Shown one piece after another: positions 15,657 through 22,577 of a stretch of DNA of 23,725 nt. Where the stretch lies: IMG/VR virus record IMGVR_UViG_3300030406_001564, positions 1 to 23,725 of that record. One strand, written 5' to 3'. Source of the DNA: a virus. Below the pieces are notes generated by a model. It made no database searches and was not told the DNA's origin. It saw nothing but the letters and a program-made list of their open reading frames with translations. Numbering within the stretch: the stretch's first letter is position 1; the number at the start of each line of letters is the position of its first letter. A program made the position numbers and the translations under genes.

Positions 15657-16301
15657 TTATCTATATGGTTTTCCTAAATTCCAAATTACTAAACTATATC
15701 TAACACCTTTAGTTATTGGTTTAACTCTATGCCAAACAAAAGATGGAAAAACAACTATACTACCTTTAGGTAGTATCTCCGTGCATAATTTAGTATTTCT
15801 AGCACGTTCAGGATCTTGATTTCTTAAATCAAATTCTAATTCTCCTCCTTGATATTTTTTTGGATCAGTTAAACTCACTGTCACAGATAGCTTTCTTATC
15901 AAACCATTTTCTGGTCCTTCTTTCTTGTAAGGCGTGTCCCAACTGTCTTGATGCCAGTCATAGTATTGACCTTCTTTGTATATGGTAAACTGACAAGATT
16001 CAGATCTATCCCAATCAAAATTCCAACCAGCTTGTTGATTGGCCTCTCTAATAAAAGGGTGTATTTCTTTGTATATCCATCTATCATCTAACCAAACAAT
16101 ATTAGAATCTCTTTTCTTTTTTAAATTAAAAAGTTCTCTTTCATTTAAAGGGTTCTTTTTTATATCTCTATATTTATTTTTTTCCTCTGCTCCTGTGATA
16201 GCAATACCTTCTTTCTGTTCCTTGCCGTGTCTTATTATTAAATCACATATTTTAGATGGAAGAGCAGATTTAAAATAATAATAATAATTATTTAAATTCA
16301 T
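15657..16301 (-). CDS. 2OG-Fe(II) oxygenase, P4H/PiuC-like (no. 6)
   Basis: A 214-aa protein and the most canonical oxygenase of the set: H117-Q-D119 (YYDWHQDSW), a GGELEFD turn (152-158), PKGSIVVFPSFVWH with H191, and R201 in KGVRYSLVIWNLGKPY. Strand order and spacing match prolyl-4-hydroxylase-domain proteins, a form widespread in marine cyanophages. The N-terminus begins MNLNNYYYYF, encoded by an ATA/TAT trinucleotide run. It overlaps the upstream degenerate paralogue by 14 nt. The substrate cannot be inferred; protein prolines, free amino acids or nucleobases are all possible. Confidence 0.9.
   Translation of the reverse strand: MNLNNYYYYFKSALPSKICDLIIRHGKEQKEGIAITGAEEKNKYRDIKKNPLNERELFNLKKKRDSNIVWLDDRWIYKEIHPFIREANQQAGWNFDWDRSESCQFTIYKEGQYYDWHQDSWDTPYKKEGPENGLIRKLSVTVSLTDPKKYQGGELEFDLRNQDPERARNTKLCTEILPKGSIVVFPSFVWHRVKPITKGVRYSLVIWNLGKPYR
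16274..16290. repeat. ATA trinucleotide run
   Basis: About five tandem AAT/ATA units encode the tyrosine run at residues 6-9 of oxygenase no. 6 and reach the stop codon of the upstream gene. A one-unit slip would add or remove a Tyr without shifting frame. Confidence 0.5.
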
Positions 16302-16839
16302 ATGTTGTAGTTAAAAATATGTTACGCTTTCTAGACATGTTAGGTGTTATAAAATATTTTAACGAGCTTGGAAACATAACAAAGAAATTGCTTTTCATTT
16401 GAACAAACCACTTCCTGCCCTCTCTACGATTATTATTAAATTCAATAACCATTTGACAAGATTCTGGTTGAACATCTATTCCATACACAAAAGTATAATC
16501 AGGAGAGCGTCTTAAATCTAAAGGGTCCACAGTATTTCTTAAAAAGGATTGTTCTTTAGGTGCGTAAACGTTTCCCCAATTTTTCATAGGAACTAAATGT
16601 TTTTCATAATCTATTTTATAGTGATCTTTAAAATGATCCTGTAACCAAGATAGTTCTTTTGAATATTCCACTACATAATCAAGATAAGAGTAATCTCTAT
16701 CATCATCACTCATTCTTTTATTATCTATAAAAGACTCTAATATATTGCCTTTTATTTCTGCTCTCTTAATTTCAAAATGTTTTGGAGTTTTGATTTCGCC
16801 GTAATAATAATCTATTTCTGATAGCACCACTTTTTTCAT
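16288..16839 (-). CDS. Degenerate 2OG-oxygenase-fold protein (no. 7), metal ligands lost
   Basis: A 183-aa protein that keeps the outline of the HxH oxygenases but not their ligands. Shared landmarks are NWGNVYAP (87-94, compare NYWYQNY in no. 5), strand DYTFVYGIDV (114-123, compare LSAVYYLYLP), NFFVMFPSSL (151-160, compare DLLIFPSYYL) and a final RNIFLTTTYEF (compare KIIAFNFN). The region where HxH should lie reads RNTVDPLDLR, and the distal His is replaced by Tyr162. No His occurs after residue 81, so a facial triad is impossible. It is probably a structural or regulatory paralogue, or a partner of the active members. It starts the block of five oxygenase-fold genes. The relationship is my alignment by eye. 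Confidence 0.6.
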   Translation of the reverse strand: MKKVVLSEIDYYYGEIKTPKHFEIKRAEIKGNILESFIDNKRMSDDDRDYSYLDYVVEYSKELSWLQDHFKDHYKIDYEKHLVPMKNWGNVYAPKEQSFLRNTVDPLDLRRSPDYTFVYGIDVQPESCQMVIEFNNNRREGRKWFVQMKSNFFVMFPSSLKYFITPNMSRKRNIFLTTTYEFK

Positions 16840-16842
16840 AAT

Positions 16843-17301
16843 TTATACTGAATTTATATCAACTAAATCCCATGTTTGTCCAGCTTCATTCCACTGATAT
16901 TTCCAAAATTTACCTGTTCCTGCATCTACACTTGCAATATTTTCTGCTTCTTGTTCAGCCGTTAGGCTAGGTTCTGCAACTGGGGGATCCCAAGCCGCTG
17001 TTGATAAATTTAAAGTCCAACTATCATAAGGTTTTGGCGGTATAAAAATGTCGTTTGTTTCGTCATAATTCCAACCAACACCAGGATAGTTTCCCCTAAA
17101 AGGTGTTCCACCTAATTTATGTGTATTTCTAAAAGTATTATAAGAGCATTTTTTCCAAAGAGGATAAAAGTGTATTTTTTCTAGGTATCTTCTACCTCTT
17201 TCCTCTTCTTCAACACCCTCATCACTAGAAGTTTTAACATCATCTACAACATGCACTCCTAGTACTCTGTTATCTTCATCTAATTTTGCAAAATGTGCCA
17301 T
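16843..17301 (-). CDS. Conserved marine-phage tail-region protein
   Basis: A 152-aa protein. It begins MAHFAKLDEDNRVLGVHVVD, then an acidic stretch (SSDEGVEEEERG), a middle GGTPFRGNYPGVGWNYDE and FIPPKPYDSWTL (~86-97), and a Glu/Ala-rich C-terminus ending with Trp-rich KFWKYQWNEAGQTWDLVD. I recognise this form from cyanophage and other marine-phage tail-fibre regions, where it has no assigned function; a virion or fibre-assembly role is inferred from position. A short AGGAT Shine-Dalgarno precedes the ATG. It separates the fibre genes from the oxygenase block. Confidence 0.7.
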   Translation of the reverse strand: MAHFAKLDEDNRVLGVHVVDDVKTSSDEGVEEEERGRRYLEKIHFYPLWKKCSYNTFRNTHKLGGTPFRGNYPGVGWNYDETNDIFIPPKPYDSWTLNLSTAAWDPPVAEPSLTAEQEAENIASVDAGTGKFWKYQWNEAGQTWDLVDINSV

Positions 17302-17314
17302 ATCCTATAAATCC

Positions 17315-18214
17315 TTATTGAAATTTATATCTTATTACTACAATTCCTGATCCACCAGTGAAGCCTGATCCTCCGCCACCACCAGTATTTGCTTGTCCTG
17401 CAGCTCCGGGAGGTCCAGTGCCACCACTGCCTGGTCCGCCGCCGCCGGATCCTCCTGATCCGCCGCCACCAGGGTTAGCAATTGGATATCCTCCACCGCC
17501 ACCACCGCCAGCTCGTGTTACAGATGAGCCTGTAATTGATGTTGAAACTCCTGCACCACCAGGTCCACCAGCATTACCTTGTCTAGCGCTTCCAGCACCT
17601 CCGGCTCCTCCGCCACCACCTGCTGATCCTGCGTTTGAACCAGGGGGCTCTCTTCCTTGCCCACCAGGCTGTCCTTGAGGTGGACTTGTTGGAGGTTCAT
17701 TTCCATTGCTTCCAGGATTAAATTGATTTTCACCACCGCCACCACCAGAACCACCTTGTCCGTTTGGACCCATTCCACCGCCGGCAGATGTTATTGTGCT
17801 AAAAATTGAAGGCTCACCTTGTGAGCCTGGTTGATTTGTTCCACCACCACCTACTTGTATTGGATAACTACCAGCTGCTAAAGTTATAGCGCCTGCTCCT
17901 TCTAAAGGAGATTGAGTATATGAATCATTGGCTGCTTCGTCTTCTCTAAAGCCACCGCCTCCACCGCCGCCGTTTTGTGCAGCTGAATTGGTTCCGCCAC
18001 CACCACCAACTACCATGTAACTAGCTAAATTGTTTGGTTGAGGAGCTGGTCCACCGCTACCTTCTAGTGTAACGCTGAATGTGCCATCTCCAGTAAATGT
18101 GTGAATTTTATAATCTCCGTCAGTGCTTTCTGTTCCACCTGTAGCTACTACGAACTCTGATGTTGCAGTTCCGCCTCCAAAGCCTAAAACTTTATATCCA
18201 AATCCAGTTGCCAT
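17315..18214 (-). CDS. Glycine-rich receptor-binding adhesin candidate
   Basis: A 299-aa protein. The N-terminal ~65 residues are beta-rich (VLGFGGGTATSEFVVATGGT; YKIHTFTGDGTFSVTLEGSG), then ~220 residues are dominated by Gly with runs of five to seven (NGGGGGGGFRE, AGGGGGGGYP), ending GGSGIVVIRYKF. Polyglycine-helix bundles form the tip adhesins of some phages (for example the S16 gp38 class), and the IVVIRYKF-type end is common to marine-phage fibre tips. Proline-rich parts (GNEPPTSPPQGQ, GREPPGSN) and a collagen-like GPPGAAG (267-273) are present. The Gly codons make this the most G+C-rich part of the window. A strong AAGGAG Shine-Dalgarno follows the fibre gene stop. Likely determines host range. 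Confidence 0.75.
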   Translation of the reverse strand: MATGFGYKVLGFGGGTATSEFVVATGGTESTDGDYKIHTFTGDGTFSVTLEGSGGPAPQPNNLASYMVVGGGGGTNSAAQNGGGGGGGFREDEAANDSYTQSPLEGAGAITLAAGSYPIQVGGGGTNQPGSQGEPSIFSTITSAGGGMGPNGQGGSGGGGGENQFNPGSNGNEPPTSPPQGQPGGQGREPPGSNAGSAGGGGGAGGAGSARQGNAGGPGGAGVSTSITGSSVTRAGGGGGGGYPIANPGGGGSGGSGGGGPGSGGTGPPGAAGQANTGGGGGSGFTGGSGIVVIRYKFQ

Positions 18215-18222
18215 TATTCTCC

Positions 18223-19602
18223 TTATACGTCGTTAGCAGCGTCTGTAGTGAAGAATAATTTGATTCCTAATAGTTTTGCATCAGCTGTTAACGAATCTTC
18301 AGACACGTCTCTAGAGATTTGGAAGAATACTTCTTCATCTGTGCTAGGTGAGCCTGCAATAGTTACTGCTCCACTTTCTGCTGTCACGTCTAAATCGTTT
18401 GCCGTACCGCTATGAGCTTTTGCTGTTGGTGCAACTGCTGTTCCAAACGCTACGTTTATCGTATCGTTGTCAGCACATGCAACACCTTGTAAGTCCCAAG
18501 ATACAGTACCTGTATTCGTCGAGTCTGCTGTAAAGTAAGCTTGAAAAGTTACTGTGCCTTCATTCCATGATTTTGGAAATGCAACAGCAAACTGTGCAAA
18601 CTCGTCTGAATCTTTATCAAAGTCTAAAGTTTTAATTTCTGGACCATTAGATAACTCTACTTGTGCTATGTTAGCACAACCGTTTGTAGTGTTTGGGTAC
18701 ATTGAAGAAGCAGGAACCCAAATAGATTCTTTGCCTGCAATTTTAATTGCTGCAGTGTTATCTCCTCCATCTACGGCTTGAGCAACACCAGTACCGTTAG
18801 GTGCAATAACAATGTTTCCATTAGCACCGTCAGTTATCGTGATTGTTCCAGAGTTTGTACCTGAATTAGTATCTAAAACTAGATTGTGTGCACCGCTAGA
18901 AGTTATTGTAGCGTCTGCAGATCCTGTTCCAACTACGATCTCACCAGTTCCTTTTGGTGCTATCGCTAAATCTATGTTTGAATCGCCACCGTTAGCAGCG
19001 ATTAATGGATCGTTTCCAGTTGCAGCATTTGTAACTTTAATTTCATTAACTGCAGATGACGTTGTTCCAAAAACAACAGACTCGTTGCCATTTGCGTCAG
19101 CTATAAAACCACCGTCTGCAAATTTTGGAGCTGTTAAAGTTTTGTTTGTTAAAGTGTCTGTTGAAGAAGCAGTTATAAATCCAGCATCGTCAATGTCTGG
19201 ATTAGTGCCATCGTTGGCTGTAGCGTAAACTAATTTTACTGCACCTGGTGCAACAGTTACACTATCTCCAGATCCTGTTACGTATTTAAATACTACGTTT
19301 TGAGATCCAGATGTTGAATTTTTTAATATATAAAATTGTTGAACATCTATTGGGATAGTAACGTTTCTTGAACCTGAAAGAGTTCCAGTAAATTCTATAA
19401 TTCTGTGTGCAAGAGTTGCACCTGTTCCACCGTCTGTTACTGATAAAGTTGTATCTCCAGAGTCAGAGACGGCTTGTGTGGTAAAACCACCTGAAATTTG
19501 TTCTACAATACTTAAGTTAGTATTAGTTTTTGTTCCCCATGTACCGGCATTTTCACCAGTTGCCTGTAGTTCTATACCGAGTGGTGAGTATGTTGAAGCC
19601 AT
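18223..19602 (-). CDS. Tail fibre protein
   Basis: A 459-aa protein. The N-terminus MASTYSPLGIELQATGENAG followed by TWGTKTNTNLS is a widespread phage tail-fibre start that binds the fibre to the virion. The middle has beta-solenoid-like content: DTLTNKTLTAPKFADGG, then repeated I-A/P-G turns (IAPKGTGEIVVGTGSAD; IVIAPNGTGVAQAV), as found in intertwined trimeric fibres. The C-terminus (~290-459) is a beta-rich, Asp/Ala-rich domain without a known fold by eye. AGGAG lies eight bases before the ATG. It sits between the copper-domain repeat protein and the glycine-rich adhesin, forming the adsorption module. Confidence 0.85.
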   Translation of the reverse strand: MASTYSPLGIELQATGENAGTWGTKTNTNLSIVEQISGGFTTQAVSDSGDTTLSVTDGGTGATLAHRIIEFTGTLSGSRNVTIPIDVQQFYILKNSTSGSQNVVFKYVTGSGDSVTVAPGAVKLVYATANDGTNPDIDDAGFITASSTDTLTNKTLTAPKFADGGFIADANGNESVVFGTTSSAVNEIKVTNAATGNDPLIAANGGDSNIDLAIAPKGTGEIVVGTGSADATITSSGAHNLVLDTNSGTNSGTITITDGANGNIVIAPNGTGVAQAVDGGDNTAAIKIAGKESIWVPASSMYPNTTNGCANIAQVELSNGPEIKTLDFDKDSDEFAQFAVAFPKSWNEGTVTFQAYFTADSTNTGTVSWDLQGVACADNDTINVAFGTAVAPTAKAHSGTANDLDVTAESGAVTIAGSPSTDEEVFFQISRDVSEDSLTADAKLLGIKLFFTTDAANDV

Positions 19603-19621
19603 ATTTTTTCTCCTATTTAGC

Positions 19622-20818
19622 TTAAGCTACGTTTGTATAACTTGTATTAGAACCAGTGTCAATAGCTTGATACGCTTGAATTCCAAATCCTGTTGCAGTT
19701 CCAAAAGCAGCTACAGAGGCTGTTGATGAAACCCCAGTTAATCCCATAACATCCGCTGGAGCTAAAGTTCCAACTGCAGAGGTAGCTGCAACTCCTGTTA
19801 ATCCTATAACATCAGCAGGAGATAAAGATCCAACAGAAACAGTAGCTTGTTGTCCTGTTACAGCTACAATTGGACTTGATCCAATTGTTATAGATCCTAA
19901 TTCAGATGTTAATGAAGCCCCAGTTAATCCCATAACATCCGCTGGAGCTAAAGTTCCAACTGCTGAAGTTGACGCTTGACCACCTAGTCCTACTATTTCT
20001 TGTGTAGGATCTATTGATCCAACAGATGTAGTTGCAGAAACTCCAGTTAATGAAAACTCTGCACTAATAACTAAACTTGTTGATCCAAGGTTAGAAGTTA
20101 AAGATTGACCAGTTAAACCTACAACGTCTGCAGGGTTGAGTGTAAACATTCCCCAACCATTTTCACCATAAGACGCGTTACTCCAACCGTTAGGACCAGA
20201 GTTTGATGTCATTGCATCAGGTGCAGTTAACTCTACTTTAAAACTTGACTCTCCCCAAGACTCTGCGTTCCAAGTATCTCTACCCCAACCTTGTTCAGGG
20301 AAAGCTACTAAATTTCCAACTGATACAGTTGCTGATACTCCAGTTAAGAAAACGGTAGGGTCTTTTATTTCACCCCATTCACCATCATTCCAAGCTTGTG
20401 CACCCCAACCAGTTGTAAAAGCTTCGCTTATTCCCCAAAGATTTGCACTCCAGTTTCCTGCTCCCCAAAAATCAGCGTTAGGTGTATTCGCTTGGCCACC
20501 CATTCCAGGGTGATTAGAACAATAATAATATAAAGTTGGTGCGTCGGTTGCTACAGTAATTTGAGTGTAGGCTCCTGAAGAACCTGGAGTTCCGTTGGTT
20601 GTAACTCCGGTAGTATATTCACTTCCACTGTTGTGAGTTCCATCGGATGTTGTAGAAAATCTTAACGGGTGGGTGCCGTTTGAAGAATCAGATTGATCAA
20701 ATCTAAAAGTTCCACCTTCAACTAATTCTAAAGTGGCTTGCTGTACACCATCAATAAAATATTTATTACCGGAGCCGGTAGAGACTACCGTTACTGTAAA
20801 AGTTCGAGTAACGGACAT
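19622..20818 (-). CDS. Repeat-rich tail protein with N-terminal cupredoxin domain
   Basis: A 398-aa protein. Residues ~5-113 form a cupredoxin-like domain: strands TFTVTVVSTGSGNKYFIDG and TLELVEGGTFRFDQSD, H50 in THPLRF, and the loop YYYCSNHPGMGG with C100, H103 and M106. This is a complete His-Cys-His-Met type 1 copper ligand set. Residues ~117-225 hold Trp/Gly-rich repeats (FWGAGNWSANLWG; GWGAQAWNDGEWGE; GWGRDTWNAESWGE). Residues 158-371 hold eight copies of a 12-residue motif like LTGVSATTSVGS, several joined by LAPADVMG. The repeat types are common in marine-phage tail proteins, so it is probably fibre-associated. Whether copper is bound is unknown. It is preceded by GGGGGAG as Shine-Dalgarno. 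Confidence 0.75.
   Translation of the reverse strand: MSVTRTFTVTVVSTGSGNKYFIDGVQQATLELVEGGTFRFDQSDSSNGTHPLRFSTTSDGTHNSGSEYTTGVTTNGTPGSSGAYTQITVATDAPTLYYYCSNHPGMGGQANTPNADFWGAGNWSANLWGISEAFTTGWGAQAWNDGEWGEIKDPTVFLTGVSATVSVGNLVAFPEQGWGRDTWNAESWGESSFKVELTAPDAMTSNSGPNGWSNASYGENGWGMFTLNPADVVGLTGQSLTSNLGSTSLVISAEFSLTGVSATTSVGSIDPTQEIVGLGGQASTSAVGTLAPADVMGLTGASLTSELGSITIGSSPIVAVTGQQATVSVGSLSPADVIGLTGVAATSAVGTLAPADVMGLTGVSSTASVAAFGTATGFGIQAYQAIDTGSNTSYTNVA
19732..19777 (-). repeat. 46-bp perfect direct repeat, copy A
   Basis: Identical to 19918-19963 and offset by 186 bp, exactly 62 codons. It encodes the AVGTLAPADVMGLTG part of the tandem motifs. Recombination between copies would delete or duplicate 62 residues in frame. 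Confidence 0.85.
19918..19963 (-). repeat. 46-bp perfect direct repeat, copy B
   Basis: The second copy of the repeat at 19732-19777. Perfect identity over 46 bases, while neighbouring motif copies differ at many third positions, points to a recent duplication or gene conversion. Confidence 0.85.
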
Positions 20819-20831
20819 CCGTTTCTCCCCC

Positions 20832-21272
20832 TTACGCTATTCTAATGATCGCGTTTGTAGCGTCTGCTGTAGGAAATTGAATTGTGAAAGTTCCAGATGT
20901 TACTGTTTTATCTCCACCAAATGCAACTACTACACAAGCAGGATCGCCTGATTCTGAATCATTGTAAATTAATGCACCGTTAGCTGTGAATGATGCGTCA
21001 GTGTAAGAAACATCAGCAAAGTCACAAACCGCAGTTGTGCTCGATGCCACTGGAGTTACGCTTGTTAACGTAGCACCACCAGAGGTGTAAGCAGTTCCAG
21101 AAGTGTTAGTGATTTCGTTTGAAGATGAAAAAGCTGTTGTGCTTGCTCCTAAAGTTGCTGAACTAGTGTATAAAGCAATCTTAAAAGTGTCGCCTGTTGT
21201 TGCTGTGAAATCGTGAACTCCTTTTAAAAGTTCTACTTTGAAACTTGTACAAACTGCTGATGTTATTGCCAT
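20832..21272 (-). CDS. Marine-phage beta-rich structural protein
   Basis: A 146-aa protein starting MAITSAVCTSFKVELLKGVH, continuing FKIALYTSSATLGASTTAF and ending TFTIQFPTADATNAIIRIA. This is a very recurrent marine-phage protein type with beta-sandwich composition (Thr, Ser, Ala, Val), usually near tail or decoration genes. No enzymatic motif. The start is decided by a TAGGAG in which the upstream stop is part of the Shine-Dalgarno. A minor virion or fibre-associated role is the most likely. Confidence 0.7.
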   Translation of the reverse strand: MAITSAVCTSFKVELLKGVHDFTATTGDTFKIALYTSSATLGASTTAFSSSNEITNTSGTAYTSGGATLTSVTPVASSTTAVCDFADVSYTDASFTANGALIYNDSESGDPACVVVAFGGDKTVTSGTFTIQFPTADATNAIIRIA

Positions 21273-21282
21273 TTTTTATCTC

Positions 21283-21987
21283 CTATGGGTTTGCTGAATT
21301 TATTGGTATTCTGACTGCTCCATCTGTGTAGTCATCTCTTCTTCGTCTACCAACTTGTTCGTTTGCAAACTTCTGTACTTCTTCTTTATACTTTTGCTCG
21401 TATAATGTCAACATATCTGTTGGGCCTTTTAAGAAGCTGTAAGTTTCTGCCAAACAGCAATATAACAGGCCATTAGGGAAGTTTAAGCTAATATAGTTGG
21501 TATTATCGCTCTCTAAAAGAGCTGGCGCTGCATTGTAATGCACTCTAAATTTATAGGTAGTATCTGGTACAGGGGCAAACATCATTCTACCAGATGTGGT
21601 ATCTGACTCTCCTGTAGCACCGCCAAACATGGCATAATATTTAGGTTTTCCTCTAGAAGATGACTCTGTAGATGAAACATATTCTTGAAGATATGTAATA
21701 TCTTTTTTCTCTAACCAAGTGTTGGCACCTGTTATATCACTAGTAGAATCATACACCTGTATACCTCTAATGAAAACTGCTCCTGCTGGAGCGTTAATAG
21801 TTTCTTGACCTGTAACTAAATTACCTGATTGTTGTTTTCTATCTGCATCAATGGGTACATCTCTAAAAATTCTATATTGTGCATTTAAAATAATATTTTC
21901 TAAAACAGAATCAGACAACACATTGGAATCAACTTCTGTGTAACTTCTTATTTGTGTTTTTAATCCTGATGCACTTAATCCTGCCAT
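21283..21987 (-). CDS. Head-tail adaptor-like protein
   Basis: A 234-aa protein. Helical N-terminal region (LKTQIRSYTEVDSNVLSDSV, then LENIILNAQYRIFRDVPID), a beta middle (GAVFIRGIQVYDS; TYKFRVHYNAAPALL) and a C-terminal helix with LYCCLAETYSFLKGPTDML followed by a basic tail (GRRRRDD). This helix-beta-helix layout and size match T7 gp11/SU10-type adaptor proteins that join portal to tail nozzle. The assignment rests on layout and family memory. It has a TAATG junction with the 196-aa gene, and its stop supplies the next gene's Shine-Dalgarno. Confidence 0.55.
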   Translation of the reverse strand: MAGLSASGLKTQIRSYTEVDSNVLSDSVLENIILNAQYRIFRDVPIDADRKQQSGNLVTGQETINAPAGAVFIRGIQVYDSTSDITGANTWLEKKDITYLQEYVSSTESSSRGKPKYYAMFGGATGESDTTSGRMMFAPVPDTTYKFRVHYNAAPALLESDNTNYISLNFPNGLLYCCLAETYSFLKGPTDMLTLYEQKYKEEVQKFANEQVGRRRRDDYTDGAVRIPINSANP

Positions 21988-22577
21988 TATGCTGATAACG
22001 TGACTGGTCCAACAGAACAGCCATCGCCTCCTCCTTTTACTCCCCCTTTTGTAGCAGTATCTGTATCAACTGTAAAATGAAAAAAATTAGCGGTTGAGTA
22101 ATCGCTAGTATTTCTAGCGTCATTTACATATAGCCCAGTTGTAATTGTGTATCCTGCAGCTTTGGCTATGTTAGCTCCAGTTATGCCATCAAAACTTGTT
22201 GGGTCTGCAAACTGAAAAGAACCACCCGACGCCGTGATTGCTAAAGGTGCTCCTCTAAATCTTTGAGTGCTGCCATTTGTAATTCCATGTCCTGGAGCAG
22301 TTACGTTTATAATTCTAGAACCTGCTGCATATGTTTCAAACGCATCAGTGGGCAATAAATACGGAACAGCATTTTCTGTTCTTGCAGGTCTTACATTACG
22401 CAAAGATATTGCATCACCATTCATAGGTTTTGGTTCTAACTGTGGTTGCTTCGGTTCAAACTCTGATATATGAACAAAAGATCCATTCCATTCTCTAACC
22501 ATTTCATTGTATGGAAACTCTACACCAGATCTATCTGATATTGCTTTTGCGTATTTACCTGTTGCAAATTTTGCCAT
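21987..22577 (-). CDS. Marine-phage virion protein of unknown role
   Basis: A 196-aa protein beginning MAKFATGKYAKAISDRSGVE, with YNEMVREWNGSFVHISEFEP (23-42) and then KPQ/P-rich linker residues. The C-terminal half is beta-rich (SRIINVTAPGHGI; RFRGAPLAITASGGSFQF). The N-terminal block is a recurring marine-phage signature; I know no tested function. Between two connector-like genes and coupled to both by TAATG, it is probably a neck or capsid-associated protein. Confidence 0.65.
   Translation of the reverse strand: MAKFATGKYAKAISDRSGVEFPYNEMVREWNGSFVHISEFEPKQPQLEPKPMNGDAISLRNVRPARTENAVPYLLPTDAFETYAAGSRIINVTAPGHGITNGSTQRFRGAPLAITASGGSFQFADPTSFDGITGANIAKAAGYTITTGLYVNDARNTSDYSTANFFHFTVDTDTATKGGVKGGGDGCSVGPVTLSA

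Larger units (their letters stand above)
19706..20347 (-). repeat. Coding 12-residue repeats
   Basis: Eight copies of [LV]-[TG]-G-x-x-[SAL]-[TS]-x-x-[VL]-[GA]-x start at residues 158, 235, 257, 278, 298, 320, 340 and 360 of the cupredoxin-bearing protein. The last six lie 20-22 residues apart, giving a regular tandem array that may form stacked beta turns. Confidence 0.75.

Noticed and set aside
17358-17678. Plus-strand open frame encoding a proline-rich protein
   Set aside because: It is the complement of the glycine codons of the adhesin (GGN read backwards gives Pro/Ala); no Shine-Dalgarno and no motif.
18812-19228. 138-aa plus-strand open frame
   Set aside because: It lies antisense within the tail fibre gene; hydrophobic shadow composition and no independent start signal.
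19706-20347. Possible CRISPR-like repeat array
   Set aside because: Repeats are in-frame protein motifs of variable DNA sequence, spaced by coding sequence, with no leader or cas genes.
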